This document shows positions 1 through 5,505 of a stretch of 5,587 nt of DNA, piece after piece. Origin of the DNA: Clostridiales bacterium (lineage in GTDB: Bacteria > Bacillota > Clostridia > Oscillospirales > Acutalibacteraceae); contig JAJBVC010000143.1 in assembly GCA_020860025.1 (NCBI GenBank), forward strand, positions 1 through 5,587, in the 5' to 3' direction. A program made the translations under genes and the position numbers. Positions within the stretch are counted from its first letter, which is position 1. Each line of letters opens with the position of its first letter. The notes beneath the pieces were generated by a model that was not told the DNA's origin, made no database searches, and saw only the letters and a program-made list of their open reading frames with translations.

Positions 1-33
1 ATGCTTAATTCTGACTACTTTCTCAACATCTGC

Positions 34-74
34 CAGCGTGTAGAAATCTGTAATTCGACTTTTTCTACACGCTG
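34..74. repeat. REP-like inverted repeat pair (13-bp perfect stem)
   Basis: CAGCGTGTAGAAA (34-46) and its exact reverse complement TTTCTACACGCTG (62-74) flank a 15-nt loop, giving a perfect 13-bp hairpin. Neither strand has a T-run directly after the stem, so it is not a classic terminator by itself. A 14-of-16 match to the right arm and its flanks (60-75) occurs on the opposite strand at 5386-5401. That makes a small interspersed palindromic repeat, in the style of REP/BIME elements, more likely than a local operator. The repeat-family reading is inference from three half-copies in this window. Confidence 0.6.
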
Positions 75-110
75 AGGATTGCTTTATACGCTAGGCAATC
101 CTGTTTTATT
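75..110 (+). terminator. Terminator-like hairpin upstream of the first gene
   Basis: AGGATTGC (75-82) pairs perfectly with GCAATCCT (95-102) around a 12-nt loop and is followed by the T-rich stretch GTTTTATTT (103-111). The stem starts on the base right after the preceding 13-bp hairpin, so the two could stack coaxially. It probably ends a transcript entering from the left of the window. The stem is short and the T-run is interrupted, so strength is uncertain. Confidence 0.5.
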
Positions 111-146
111 TGCTGACTGCTATTAAATACATATCGGAGGATAAAA

Positions 147-635
147 ATGGAATTTAGAGAAATGAGAAGAAAAAAGCAGGAGCTTTCATATGACGAGTGT
201 ATTAAAATTTTAGAGAAAAATACATCGGGAGTTTTGTCGGTTTTAGGTGACGGCGGTTATCCTTATGCAGTCCCGTTAAACTATGTTTATTTTGACAATA
301 AAATTTATTTTCACTGTGCAAGGTCAGGTCATAAGCTTGACGCTGTTAAAAATTGTGACAAGGCTTCATTTTGCGTTATAAATCAAGATGTTGTCGTACC
401 TGAGGAATATACCTCTCATTATCAAAGCGTAATTCTTTTCGGTCGTGCAAGCGTAGTAACGAATGAGGCTGAAATTCACGATTCAATTACAAAGCTTGCC
501 ATAAAGTATGCTCCGAACGACACTGCCGATAATCGCAACAAGGCTATTGAGAATGATTATAATTTACTTTGTATGTTGAAAATTGAAATTGAGCATATTA
601 CAGGCAAACAAGCAAAAGAATTGATGAACAATTAA
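147..635 (+). CDS. Pyridoxamine 5'-phosphate oxidase family (Nim-like) flavoprotein
   Basis: This 162-residue protein has the usual length and layout of the small split-barrel flavin-binding family related to pyridoxamine 5'-phosphate oxidase, specifically the Nim (nitroimidazole-resistance-like) branch. Visible signatures are the basic N-terminus (MRRKKQEL, residues 6-13), the first barrel strands with GYPYAVPLNYVY (37-48), and the KIYFHCARSGHKLDAVKNC block (52-70), typical of the FMN-phosphate-binding part of the fold. His56 in YFHC may match the histidine that carries a covalent ligand in NimA, but I cannot confirm this without alignment. The protein is expected to be cytosolic, with no signal peptide or membrane segment. 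The ATG start is well supported by CGGAGG at 135-140, 6 nt upstream. Only a weak promoter-like TGCTATTAAAT (118-128) precedes it. True substrates of this branch are mostly unknown; nitroimidazole reduction is a family-level possibility, and a general flavin-dependent reductase role is equally plausible. It stands alone, 141 bp before sigG, with no convincing terminator between them. Confidence 0.87.
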   Translation: MEFREMRRKKQELSYDECIKILEKNTSGVLSVLGDGGYPYAVPLNYVYFDNKIYFHCARSGHKLDAVKNCDKASFCVINQDVVVPEEYTSHYQSVILFGRASVVTNEAEIHDSITKLAIKYAPNDTADNRNKAIENDYNLLCMLKIEIEHITGKQAKELMNN

Positions 636-677
636 AATAATTTTCGCTTGTAATTATATTTAATTTAACAATATTTA

Positions 678-709
678 TTCAATAAATTCAGTCGCATTTG
701 TTCATACTA
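678..709 (+). promoter_or_regulatory. Candidate sigma-G (sigma-F/G type) promoter of sigG
   Basis: TTCAATA (678-684) is followed after 18 bp by CATACTA (703-709). The -10 element equals the Bacillus sigma-G consensus, and the -35 differs from the TGAATA / GHATR pattern mainly by C for G. The 17-18 bp spacing is also right. Transcription would begin near 716, giving a leader of about 60 nt before the GTG. This fits the known positive autoregulation of sigG in Bacillus. The call rests on motif matching only, in an AT-rich region, and a sigma-F contribution cannot be separated from sequence. Confidence 0.55.
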
Positions 710-738
710 ATAGCAGATGCGTTTGAACTTTATGTCAA

Positions 739-770
739 ACTTTATTATGTACATAAAAAAGTAAAGGAAG
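739..770 (+). promoter_or_regulatory. sigG leader hairpin abutting the ribosome binding site
   Basis: Bases 739-748 pair with 753-762 (ACTTT/AAAGT, one A-A mismatch, then TTAT/ATAA) around the loop GTAC. The stem ends exactly where the Shine-Dalgarno AAAGGA (763-768) begins, and that site sits 8 nt before the GTG start. An alternative pairing, CTTTA (740-744) with TAAAG (762-766), would cover part of the site itself. In B. subtilis a leader hairpin that occludes the sigG ribosome binding site is known to lower translation. Here the stem is AU-rich and probably weak, so its effect is inference. Confidence 0.4.
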
Positions 771-776
771 AATTAT

Positions 777-1547
777 GTGCAGTACAATAAAGTAGAAATT
801 TGCGGAATAAATACTAATGATATAAAGGTTTTAAAAGAAAGTGAAAAAATTGAACTTTTAAAAAAAGCTCACGATGGTGATAAAAAAGCGAGGGAAGATC
901 TTATCAACGGCAATCTGAGGCTTGTACTATCTGTTGTTCAGCGTTTTGCAAACAGGGGAGAAAATATGGATGATTTGTTTCAGGTCGGCGTTATCGGGCT
1001 TATAAAGGCTATTGATAATTTTAATCTTGATTTAGATGTCAGATTTTCAACGTATGCCGTACCGATGTGTATTGGCGAAATACGCAGATATTTGAGGGAT
1101 AATTCACCTGTTCGTGTGTCACGTTCAATGCGTGATACGGCTTACAAGGCTATGCAGGTTAAGGAAAAATTTATAAATGAAAATCAAAAAGAGCCGACGG
1201 TTGAGGAAATAGCAAAGGAATTGGGGCTGAAAAAATCCGATGTGGTTTTGTCGCTTGAGGCCATAGTCGACCCTATATCTTTGTACGAGCCGGTATATTC
1301 CGATGGCGGAGATACTATATATGTAATGGACCAGGTCGGTGATTCCGGCACTGATTCCGATTGGATTGACGAGATAATGATAAAAGATGAAATCAGCCGT
1401 CTTGATAAGCGTGAGCAAAACATTTTATATCTGCGTTTTATGCAGGGAAAAACACAAATGGAAGTTGCGCAGGAGGTGGGAATAAGCCAGGCGCAGGTTT
1501 CAAGACTCGAAAAAAACGCCCTTAGAAGGATAAAAGGACACGATTGA
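777..1547 (+). CDS. sigG: RNA polymerase sporulation sigma factor SigG
   Basis: This 256-residue sigma-70 family protein directs RNA polymerase to late forespore genes. The N-terminus MQYNKVEICGI lines up without gaps with the start of Bacillus SigG (MSRNKVEICGV), which fixes the GTG start even though an ATG overlaps it one frame off at 775-777. Region 2 covers about 40-110 and includes NGNLRLVLSVVQRF, DDLFQVGVIGL and RFSTYAVPMCIGEIRRYLRDN (core binding and -10 recognition). Region 3 covers about 112-190, with the SigG-like EPVYSDGGD linker. Region 4 covers about 203-252, with the -35-reading helix-turn-helix near 226-250 (TQMEVAQEVGISQAQVSRLE). Asn44 matches the Bacillus Asn45 reported to matter for binding of the anti-sigma factor CsfB/Gin. 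AAAGGA at 763-768 is the ribosome binding site. The gene is usually found after spoIIGA-sigE; here a Nim-like gene precedes it instead. The protein appears full length and intact. No obvious terminator follows before the next promoter. Confidence 0.97.
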   Translation: MQYNKVEICGINTNDIKVLKESEKIELLKKAHDGDKKAREDLINGNLRLVLSVVQRFANRGENMDDLFQVGVIGLIKAIDNFNLDLDVRFSTYAVPMCIGEIRRYLRDNSPVRVSRSMRDTAYKAMQVKEKFINENQKEPTVEEIAKELGLKKSDVVLSLEAIVDPISLYEPVYSDGGDTIYVMDQVGDSGTDSDWIDEIMIKDEISRLDKREQNILYLRFMQGKTQMEVAQEVGISQAQVSRLEKNALRRIKGHD

Positions 1548-1590
1548 TTTGAAAATGCAGAAAATAATTGTTAAAATACTCGCTTATGTA

Positions 1591-1619
1591 TTGACGAATG
1601 TTCAAAATTATTGTACAAT
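1591..1619 (+). promoter_or_regulatory. Sigma-A promoter of the EF-G paralog
   Basis: TTGACG (1591-1596) and TACAAT (1614-1619) are separated by the ideal 17 bp, each one base off consensus. Transcription would start around 1626, about 30 nt before the ATG. A perfect 12-bp palindrome, TATTGTACAATA (1609-1620), coincides with the -10 and could be an operator, though such AT-rich palindromes also occur by chance at -10 elements. This promoter implies that the EF-G paralog is made in vegetative cells independently of sigG. Confidence 0.8.
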
Positions 1620-1655
1620 ATGCACAAAGCATTATCTTTATGAAAGGAATATAAG

Positions 1656-3707
1656 ATGAGTAATCGTGCAGAAAATATAAGAAATATAACAGTAGTAGGC
1701 CATGCGTCAAAAGGTAAAACAACGCTTTGCGAAGCTCTGCTGAACGTAGCGGGAGCAACGGAACGTATGGGAAAAGTAGCAGACGGAAATACGGTTATGG
1801 ACTTTGACGCTGAGGAAAAAAAGCGTAAGGTCAGCATAAACAGTGCTGTTGCTTCAACAGAATATAAAGGTAAATCAATTAACATAATTGATACTCCGGG
1901 TTTATTCGATTTTGCAATGGGTTCTGCCGAGGGCATTCGTGCAGCTGATACGGCGCTTATTGTAGTTTCAGCTCGTTCGGGTCTTGCGGTAGGTGCTGAA
2001 AAAGCATTTAAAAATGCCGGCTCTAAAGGTCTTTCCAGAATTTTTGTTGCTACTAAAATGGATGATGACCGTGCGGATTTTTACAAGAGCTTTAACGGAA
2101 TTGTTGCTAAATTCGGAACTCAGGTTTGTCCTATTGTTGTTCCTGTTCTTACAGCAGGTGCAACTCGTTCATATTACAATATGATTGAGGACAAAGCCTA
2201 TGTTTATGATAACAAGACGAAAAAAGAGGTTGCTCCCGAGCCTGCCGACGCCGCAAGATTTGAGGCTATAAAAGCCGTATTTGCTGAGGCTGTTGCCGCT
2301 ACAGACGACGAGCTTATGGAAAAATATTTTGAGGGTGAGCCTCTTACTAAAGAAGAAAAAATTAAAGGTCTTAAAATAGGAGTTGCGGACGGTTCAATTA
2401 TTCCTGTTTTTGCTCTTTCGGGCGCAACAGGAGTTGCATGCGATATGCTTCTTGATTTTATCGCAGATGTTTGTCCGTCACCAAAATCGGAATATGCTAT
2501 TGACGCAGACGGCGAACCTGTCGAACTTACAGCGGATGAAAACGGCACGCTTGCCGCAGTATGCTTTAAAACCGTAGCCGATCCTTTTATAGGAAAATTA
2601 AGCTATTTCAAGGTTGTAAGCGGAAAACTTACGTCATCTACGCAAATTTATAATGCCAATACGGGAAAAGAAGAGCGTATGGGCAAGATTGTTAAAATGT
2701 TCGGTTCAAAGCAGACTGATACCGATACTCTTTGTGCAGGCGAAATCGGTGCTGTTACGAAGCTTGCCGGTTTCAGTACAGGCGATACGCTTTGTTCACC
2801 TGATAATATAGTAAAACTTGACGGAGTAAATGTTCCGACAGCTACATATAAAATGGCGGTCAGCGCAGTTAAAAAAGGCGAAGAAGAGAAAATTGCTTCA
2901 GGAATTTCACGTCTTTGCGAAGAAGATCCGTCGCTTTCATACGTTAATAATCTTGAAACGCACCAGCAAATTCTTTCAGGTCTTGGCGAACAGCAAATGG
3001 ATGTTGTTATTTCACGCCTGAAGGATAAGTTCGGTGTTGAGGCAAACGTATCTGTACCAAAGATTGCTTACAGAGAAACGATTACCAAAAAGGTTTCGGC
3101 ACAAGGTCGTCATAAAAAGCAGAGCGGCGGTCACGGTCAGTTTGGCGATGTATTTATTGAATTTGAACCATATGACACAGAAAAGCTTGAATTTGCCGAA
3201 AGAGTAGTCGGCGGTTCTGTGCCTAAAAATTTCTTCCCGGCTGTAGAAAAGGGACTTAACGAATGTATGGAAAAAGGCGTGCTTGCAGGTTATCCTATGG
3301 TAGGAATTAAGGCAACGCTTTACGACGGCTCATATCATCCTGTTGATTCAAGTGAAATGAGTTTTAAAATGGCGGCAACGCTCGCATTTAAGGAGGGCGT
3401 AAGCAATGCAATGCCTGTTCTTCTTGAGCCAATTGTTACGCTCAGGGCTATTGTAAATGATGACGCTATGGGAGATATTATCGGCGATATTAACCGTCGC
3501 AGAGGTCGTGTGCTCGGTATGACTCCGAACGGCGACGGAACTCAGGAAATTCTTGCCGAAGTTCCCGACGGTGAAATGAATACGTTTTCAACATCAATGC
3601 GTCAGATTACTCAGGGAAGAGGTTCGTTTACAACTGAGTTTGCCCGTTATGAAAGAGCACCTGAGCATATTTCTCAAAAAATAATCAGCGAGGCAAATGT
3701 CGAATAA
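1656..3707 (+). CDS. Elongation factor G-like GTPase paralog (EF-G2/FusA2-like)
   Basis: The 683-residue protein has the full five-domain EF-G layout: G domain about 8-275, II about 295-385, III about 396-470, IV about 472-592, V about 593-672. It is therefore expected to bind the ribosome and promote translocation or a related step. The P-loop GHASKGKT (15-22) is intact, G4 is TKMD (133-136, usually NKxD) and G5 is SGA (255-257). Two switch changes stand out. Switch I has KRKVSI (56-61) where EF-G has ERGITI, so the magnesium-coordinating Thr is Ser60. Switch II is DTPGLFDF (79-86), where canonical DTPGHVDF carries the catalytic His, here Leu83. Domain IV keeps QSGGHGQFGDV (489-499) and has YHPVDSSE (560-567) instead of YHDVDSSE. 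These features fit the EF-G2-like branch rather than housekeeping FusA, which is presumably elsewhere in the genome. AAAGGA (1643-1648), 7 nt before the ATG, supports the start. The gene has its own sigma-A promoter and a strong terminator, so it is probably monocistronic. Its precise cellular role is not known to me. Confidence 0.93.
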   Translation: MSNRAENIRNITVVGHASKGKTTLCEALLNVAGATERMGKVADGNTVMDFDAEEKKRKVSINSAVASTEYKGKSINIIDTPGLFDFAMGSAEGIRAADTALIVVSARSGLAVGAEKAFKNAGSKGLSRIFVATKMDDDRADFYKSFNGIVAKFGTQVCPIVVPVLTAGATRSYYNMIEDKAYVYDNKTKKEVAPEPADAARFEAIKAVFAEAVAATDDELMEKYFEGEPLTKEEKIKGLKIGVADGSIIPVFALSGATGVACDMLLDFIADVCPSPKSEYAIDADGEPVELTADENGTLAAVCFKTVADPFIGKLSYFKVVSGKLTSSTQIYNANTGKEERMGKIVKMFGSKQTDTDTLCAGEIGAVTKLAGFSTGDTLCSPDNIVKLDGVNVPTATYKMAVSAVKKGEEEKIASGISRLCEEDPSLSYVNNLETHQQILSGLGEQQMDVVISRLKDKFGVEANVSVPKIAYRETITKKVSAQGRHKKQSGGHGQFGDVFIEFEPYDTEKLEFAERVVGGSVPKNFFPAVEKGLNECMEKGVLAGYPMVGIKATLYDGSYHPVDSSEMSFKMAATLAFKEGVSNAMPVLLEPIVTLRAIVNDDAMGDIIGDINRRRGRVLGMTPNGDGTQEILAEVPDGEMNTFSTSMRQITQGRGSFTTEFARYERAPEHISQKIISEANVE

Positions 3708-3714
3708 TTTCTAT

Positions 3715-3743
3715 TTGCATTATTCTGTTTAATATTGTATAAT
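3715..3743 (+). promoter_or_regulatory. Candidate sigma-A promoter just before a terminator
   Basis: TTGCAT (3715-3720), 17 bp, and a perfect TATAAT (3738-3743) lie immediately after the EF-G paralog stop codon. The -35 matches only TTG of the consensus. The predicted start, near 3750, is a few bases upstream of the terminator hairpin at 3754-3794. A transcript would therefore end after about 45 nt unless it reads through into the transporter gene. No better promoter is visible between the terminator and that gene. Confidence 0.5.
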
Positions 3744-3753
3744 AAATTTATTC

Positions 3754-3794
3754 AAAGGGGAATGACAGGGGACTAACCCTGCATTCCCTTTTTT
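3754..3794 (+). terminator. Strong intrinsic terminator after the EF-G paralog
   Basis: GGGAATG and CAGGG (3758-3770, with A3765 bulged) pair with CCCTGCATTCCC (3777-3788), giving 12 GC-rich base pairs closed by the loop GACTAA. Flanking AAAG/TTTT pairs lengthen the stem, and a run of six T (3789-3794) follows. This is a textbook rho-independent terminator in the + direction; on the - strand the trailing T-run is poor. It should separate the EF-G paralog from the transporter gene. Confidence 0.92.
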
Positions 3795-3859
3795 AAATTC
3801 AGTCAACGTTTTAACCGTTAGCCGGAATATTTGTAGTTTGAAAGGCTGTGAAAATCAAT

Positions 3860-5317
3860 ATGGCGTCTGCACTTACTAAAAAGAAAAAAATCGGATATGC
3901 TTTTGGAATTTTTACCGAATCGCTTATCTACAATATGTTTTATACTTACTATCTTACATTTCTTGTTGAAATAGTAGGAATTCAGCCAAAGTATAGCTCT
4001 GTTGTTATATTTATATCAATAGCATGGGATGCAATCACCGACCCGATAATCGGCAATTATACCGACCGTGGCGGAGTTGATAAGCGTAAGATTATGAAGC
4101 TTTCGCTTTTACCTCTCGGTATTATTTTTATAGTCGCTTGGACTTCAATCGGCGCCGGTTTTACAAGTCAGACTGCAAAAATTCTGCTTTATACCGTTAT
4201 ATCAATGCTCATTTGGGTATTTTACACAATGTATACGATACCGTACTATGCCGTTGTCGCAGAGCTTACAGAGGATTACGACGAGCGTACAAGTATTCGT
4301 TCATTGTCGTCGCTGCTTAATGCAGGCGCAGTTGGTTTGGGAAATGTTCTCCCGGCACTTGTTCCGACGGTTGCAATTCTTATCGGAGAGAAGTATCAAA
4401 GTAATTCCTATGCCGTTATCGCAGCAATTATAAGCATAATGGCTGTAGCGCTCGGATTTATATGCGTCAAATCGTTGAACGGCGTTTATAAGCCGAAGCC
4501 GATTACTAACGAGAGCAAAATAACGGTTAAGGATACGTTCAAATCATTTGCTCAAATACTTAAGCTCAAGCCGGCAAAATACTTTTTGCTGTTCGTATTT
4601 TTCTTTCTCAGCGCTTCATCAATGATACAGTCAAATCTTACTTATATGGTCGTTGATTGTATCGGTATGGACTATGATACAGGTATAGTTTACGTTATTA
4701 TTTCAATGGTCGTTTCAATGGCAGTTGTTGTTCCTATTGTTGAAAAAATTGCAGAAAAGACAGACCGTCGAACTGCCTGCCTAATTTTCCTTTCAATAAC
4801 CGTAGTAGGCGAGGTTATCGCAAAAATTGTCGGTCTTGACGCTGAAATCGGCGGATTTAAAATTATGACGATTGTTGCCGCAGCACTTCTCGGCATCGGC
4901 GCAGGAACATTTTGGACTTTCTTCTATTCAATGGGCTACGATTTAGTAGAGCTTGACGAGTTCAAAACAGGTTTAAGACGTGAATCCATAATCACCGCAT
5001 TACCGCAGCTTGTTCAAAAATTCGGTTCTGCTTTCGGTATTCTTATGGCAGGTCAGCTTCTTTCAGCCTATGGCTACGATTCATCAAATGATACGGCAGG
5101 TCAAGAGTCACTCATTACACGTGTTACCGACCCGTCGATTATTGACGGAATGGAAAACATTTCAACGCTTATCCCTGCGGCACTTTTGGCAGTGGCGATT
5201 GTTATGCTGTTCCTTTATCCTATGACACGTAAAAATGTCAATACCCTTATGACAGCGCTTAAAGCAAAACGAGAGGGTAAGGAATACTCAACAGACGGAC
5301 TTGAAAAACTAATTTAA
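3860..5317 (+). CDS. GPH-family (MelB-like) sugar:cation symporter, MFS
   Basis: From the ATG at 3860 the product has 485 residues and about 12 hydrophobic helices, an inner-membrane transporter of the glycoside-pentoside-hexuronide:cation symporter family. Family marks include WDAITDPIIGNYTDR (56-70), matching the MelB segment with cation-site Asp55 and Asp59 (here Asp57 and Asp61). Others are IPYYAVVAELTEDYDERT (127-144) after helix IV, and DLVELDEFKTGLRRESI (361-377) with VQKFGSAFG (385-393) in the C-terminal half, keeping the MelB Lys377 equivalent. The MelB sugar-binding Asp19 and Asp124 positions appear to be Ser21 and Thr126, so melibiose is not a likely substrate; the real substrate cannot be read from the sequence. 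Start choice: an in-frame GTG at 3848 would add four residues but lies only 2 nt after GAAAGG (3840-3845), whereas the ATG is 14 nt away. I prefer the ATG, but neither spacing is ideal. No sugar hydrolase or regulator is adjacent, and transcription must start beyond or read through the terminator at 3754-3794. Confidence 0.92.
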   Translation: MASALTKKKKIGYAFGIFTESLIYNMFYTYYLTFLVEIVGIQPKYSSVVIFISIAWDAITDPIIGNYTDRGGVDKRKIMKLSLLPLGIIFIVAWTSIGAGFTSQTAKILLYTVISMLIWVFYTMYTIPYYAVVAELTEDYDERTSIRSLSSLLNAGAVGLGNVLPALVPTVAILIGEKYQSNSYAVIAAIISIMAVALGFICVKSLNGVYKPKPITNESKITVKDTFKSFAQILKLKPAKYFLLFVFFFLSASSMIQSNLTYMVVDCIGMDYDTGIVYVIISMVVSMAVVVPIVEKIAEKTDRRTACLIFLSITVVGEVIAKIVGLDAEIGGFKIMTIVAAALLGIGAGTFWTFFYSMGYDLVELDEFKTGLRRESIITALPQLVQKFGSAFGILMAGQLLSAYGYDSSNDTAGQESLITRVTDPSIIDGMENISTLIPAALLAVAIVMLFLYPMTRKNVNTLMTALKAKREGKEYSTDGLEKLI

Positions 5318-5340
5318 TATTCAAAAAACTTAAAATACAC

Positions 5341-5387
5341 AAAATAAAAAGAAAGCACCTGATTCTGTTTTTTAATCAGGTGCTTTC
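5341..5387 (-). terminator. Intrinsic terminator read on the - strand
   Basis: GAAAGCACCTGATT (5351-5364) and AATCAGGTGCTTTC (5374-5387) form a perfect 14-bp stem with a 9-nt loop. Read on the - strand, the stem is followed directly by TTTTTATTTT (5350-5341), a good U-tract. On the + strand the following bases are AGTCTGTAGA, so it should not terminate the transporter transcript efficiently. Its polarity suggests a leftward transcript coming from beyond the right edge. Confidence 0.75.
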
Positions 5388-5401
5388 AGTCTGTAGAAAA
5401 A
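5386..5401 (-). repeat. Second copy of the short interspersed motif
   Basis: On the - strand this reads TTTTTCTACAGACTGA, which matches TTTTTCTACACGCTGA at 60-75 at 14 of 16 positions. It sits between two terminator hairpins, and its T-run forms the tail of the 5400-5424 hairpin on the - strand. Placement in intergenic DNA next to hairpins at both ends of the window supports a dispersed intergenic repeat. Chance similarity, helped by the T-run, cannot be excluded. Confidence 0.4.
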
Positions 5402-5434
5402 CCCTGCTTTCAAATGGCAGGGTTGATTTTGTTT
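5400..5434. terminator. Bidirectional intrinsic terminator after the transporter
   Basis: AACCCTGC (5400-5407) pairs perfectly with GCAGGGTT (5417-5424); a T-G pair can extend it into the 9-nt loop. On the + strand GATTTTGTTTAATTT follows, so this is the likely 3' end of the transporter mRNA. On the - strand the 3' arm runs straight into TTTCTAC, giving five T in a row, so it could also stop leftward transcripts. With the neighbouring - strand terminator it makes a region that insulates both directions. Confidence 0.75.
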
Positions 5435-5458
5435 AATTTGAATAACAAAAGAAAAATA

Positions 5459-5498
5459 TTGACTTGTAAACATAATGCTACACAATGTTTCATTGTGT
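5459..5498 (+). promoter_or_regulatory. Possible rightward promoter with overlapping palindromic operator
   Basis: TTGACT (5459-5464), 16 bp, then CACAAT (5481-5486) resembles a sigma-A promoter (five and four of six consensus bases). The perfect palindrome ACACAATG-TTT-CATTGTGT (5480-5498) covers the -10 and start region, the position expected for a repressor site of a dimeric regulator. It has the size seen for TetR- or MarR-type operators, but no regulator gene is in view. The palindrome is seen directly; the promoter and operator roles are inferred. No downstream gene is visible before the window ends. Confidence 0.4.
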
Positions 5499-5505
5499 TC
5501 ATAAA

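Noticed and set aside
693..721. Hairpin CGCATTTG / CAGATGCG between the Nim-like gene and sigG as a terminator
   Set aside because: The 8-bp stem includes a G-U pair, has a 13-nt loop and no proper T-run after it, and it overlaps the candidate sigma-G -10 element.
1125..1423. Reverse-strand open frames inside sigG
   Set aside because: They lie opposite a strongly conserved SigG reading frame and show no ribosome binding site or recognisable motif.
2204..2548. 114-codon reverse-strand open frame inside the EF-G paralog
   Set aside because: It is a low-complexity Ser/Ala-rich shadow of the EF-G coding frame without a start signal.
3803..3831. Promoter for the transporter between the terminator and its start, and the AACG/CGTT dyad there
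   Set aside because: The best hexamer pair (TCAACG, AATATT) matches consensus poorly, and the 4-bp arms are too short to mean much.
5480..5498. NrdR box
   Set aside because: The half-sites are similar (ACACAAT/ATTGTGT), but NrdR boxes have 16 bp with no 3-bp spacer, so the geometry is wrong.
5410..5502. 30-residue - strand reading frame with a hydrophobic middle, ending inside a terminator hairpin (toxin-like look)
   Set aside because: There is no Shine-Dalgarno sequence before its ATG, it crosses the palindrome, and AT-rich DNA readily gives short hydrophobic frames.
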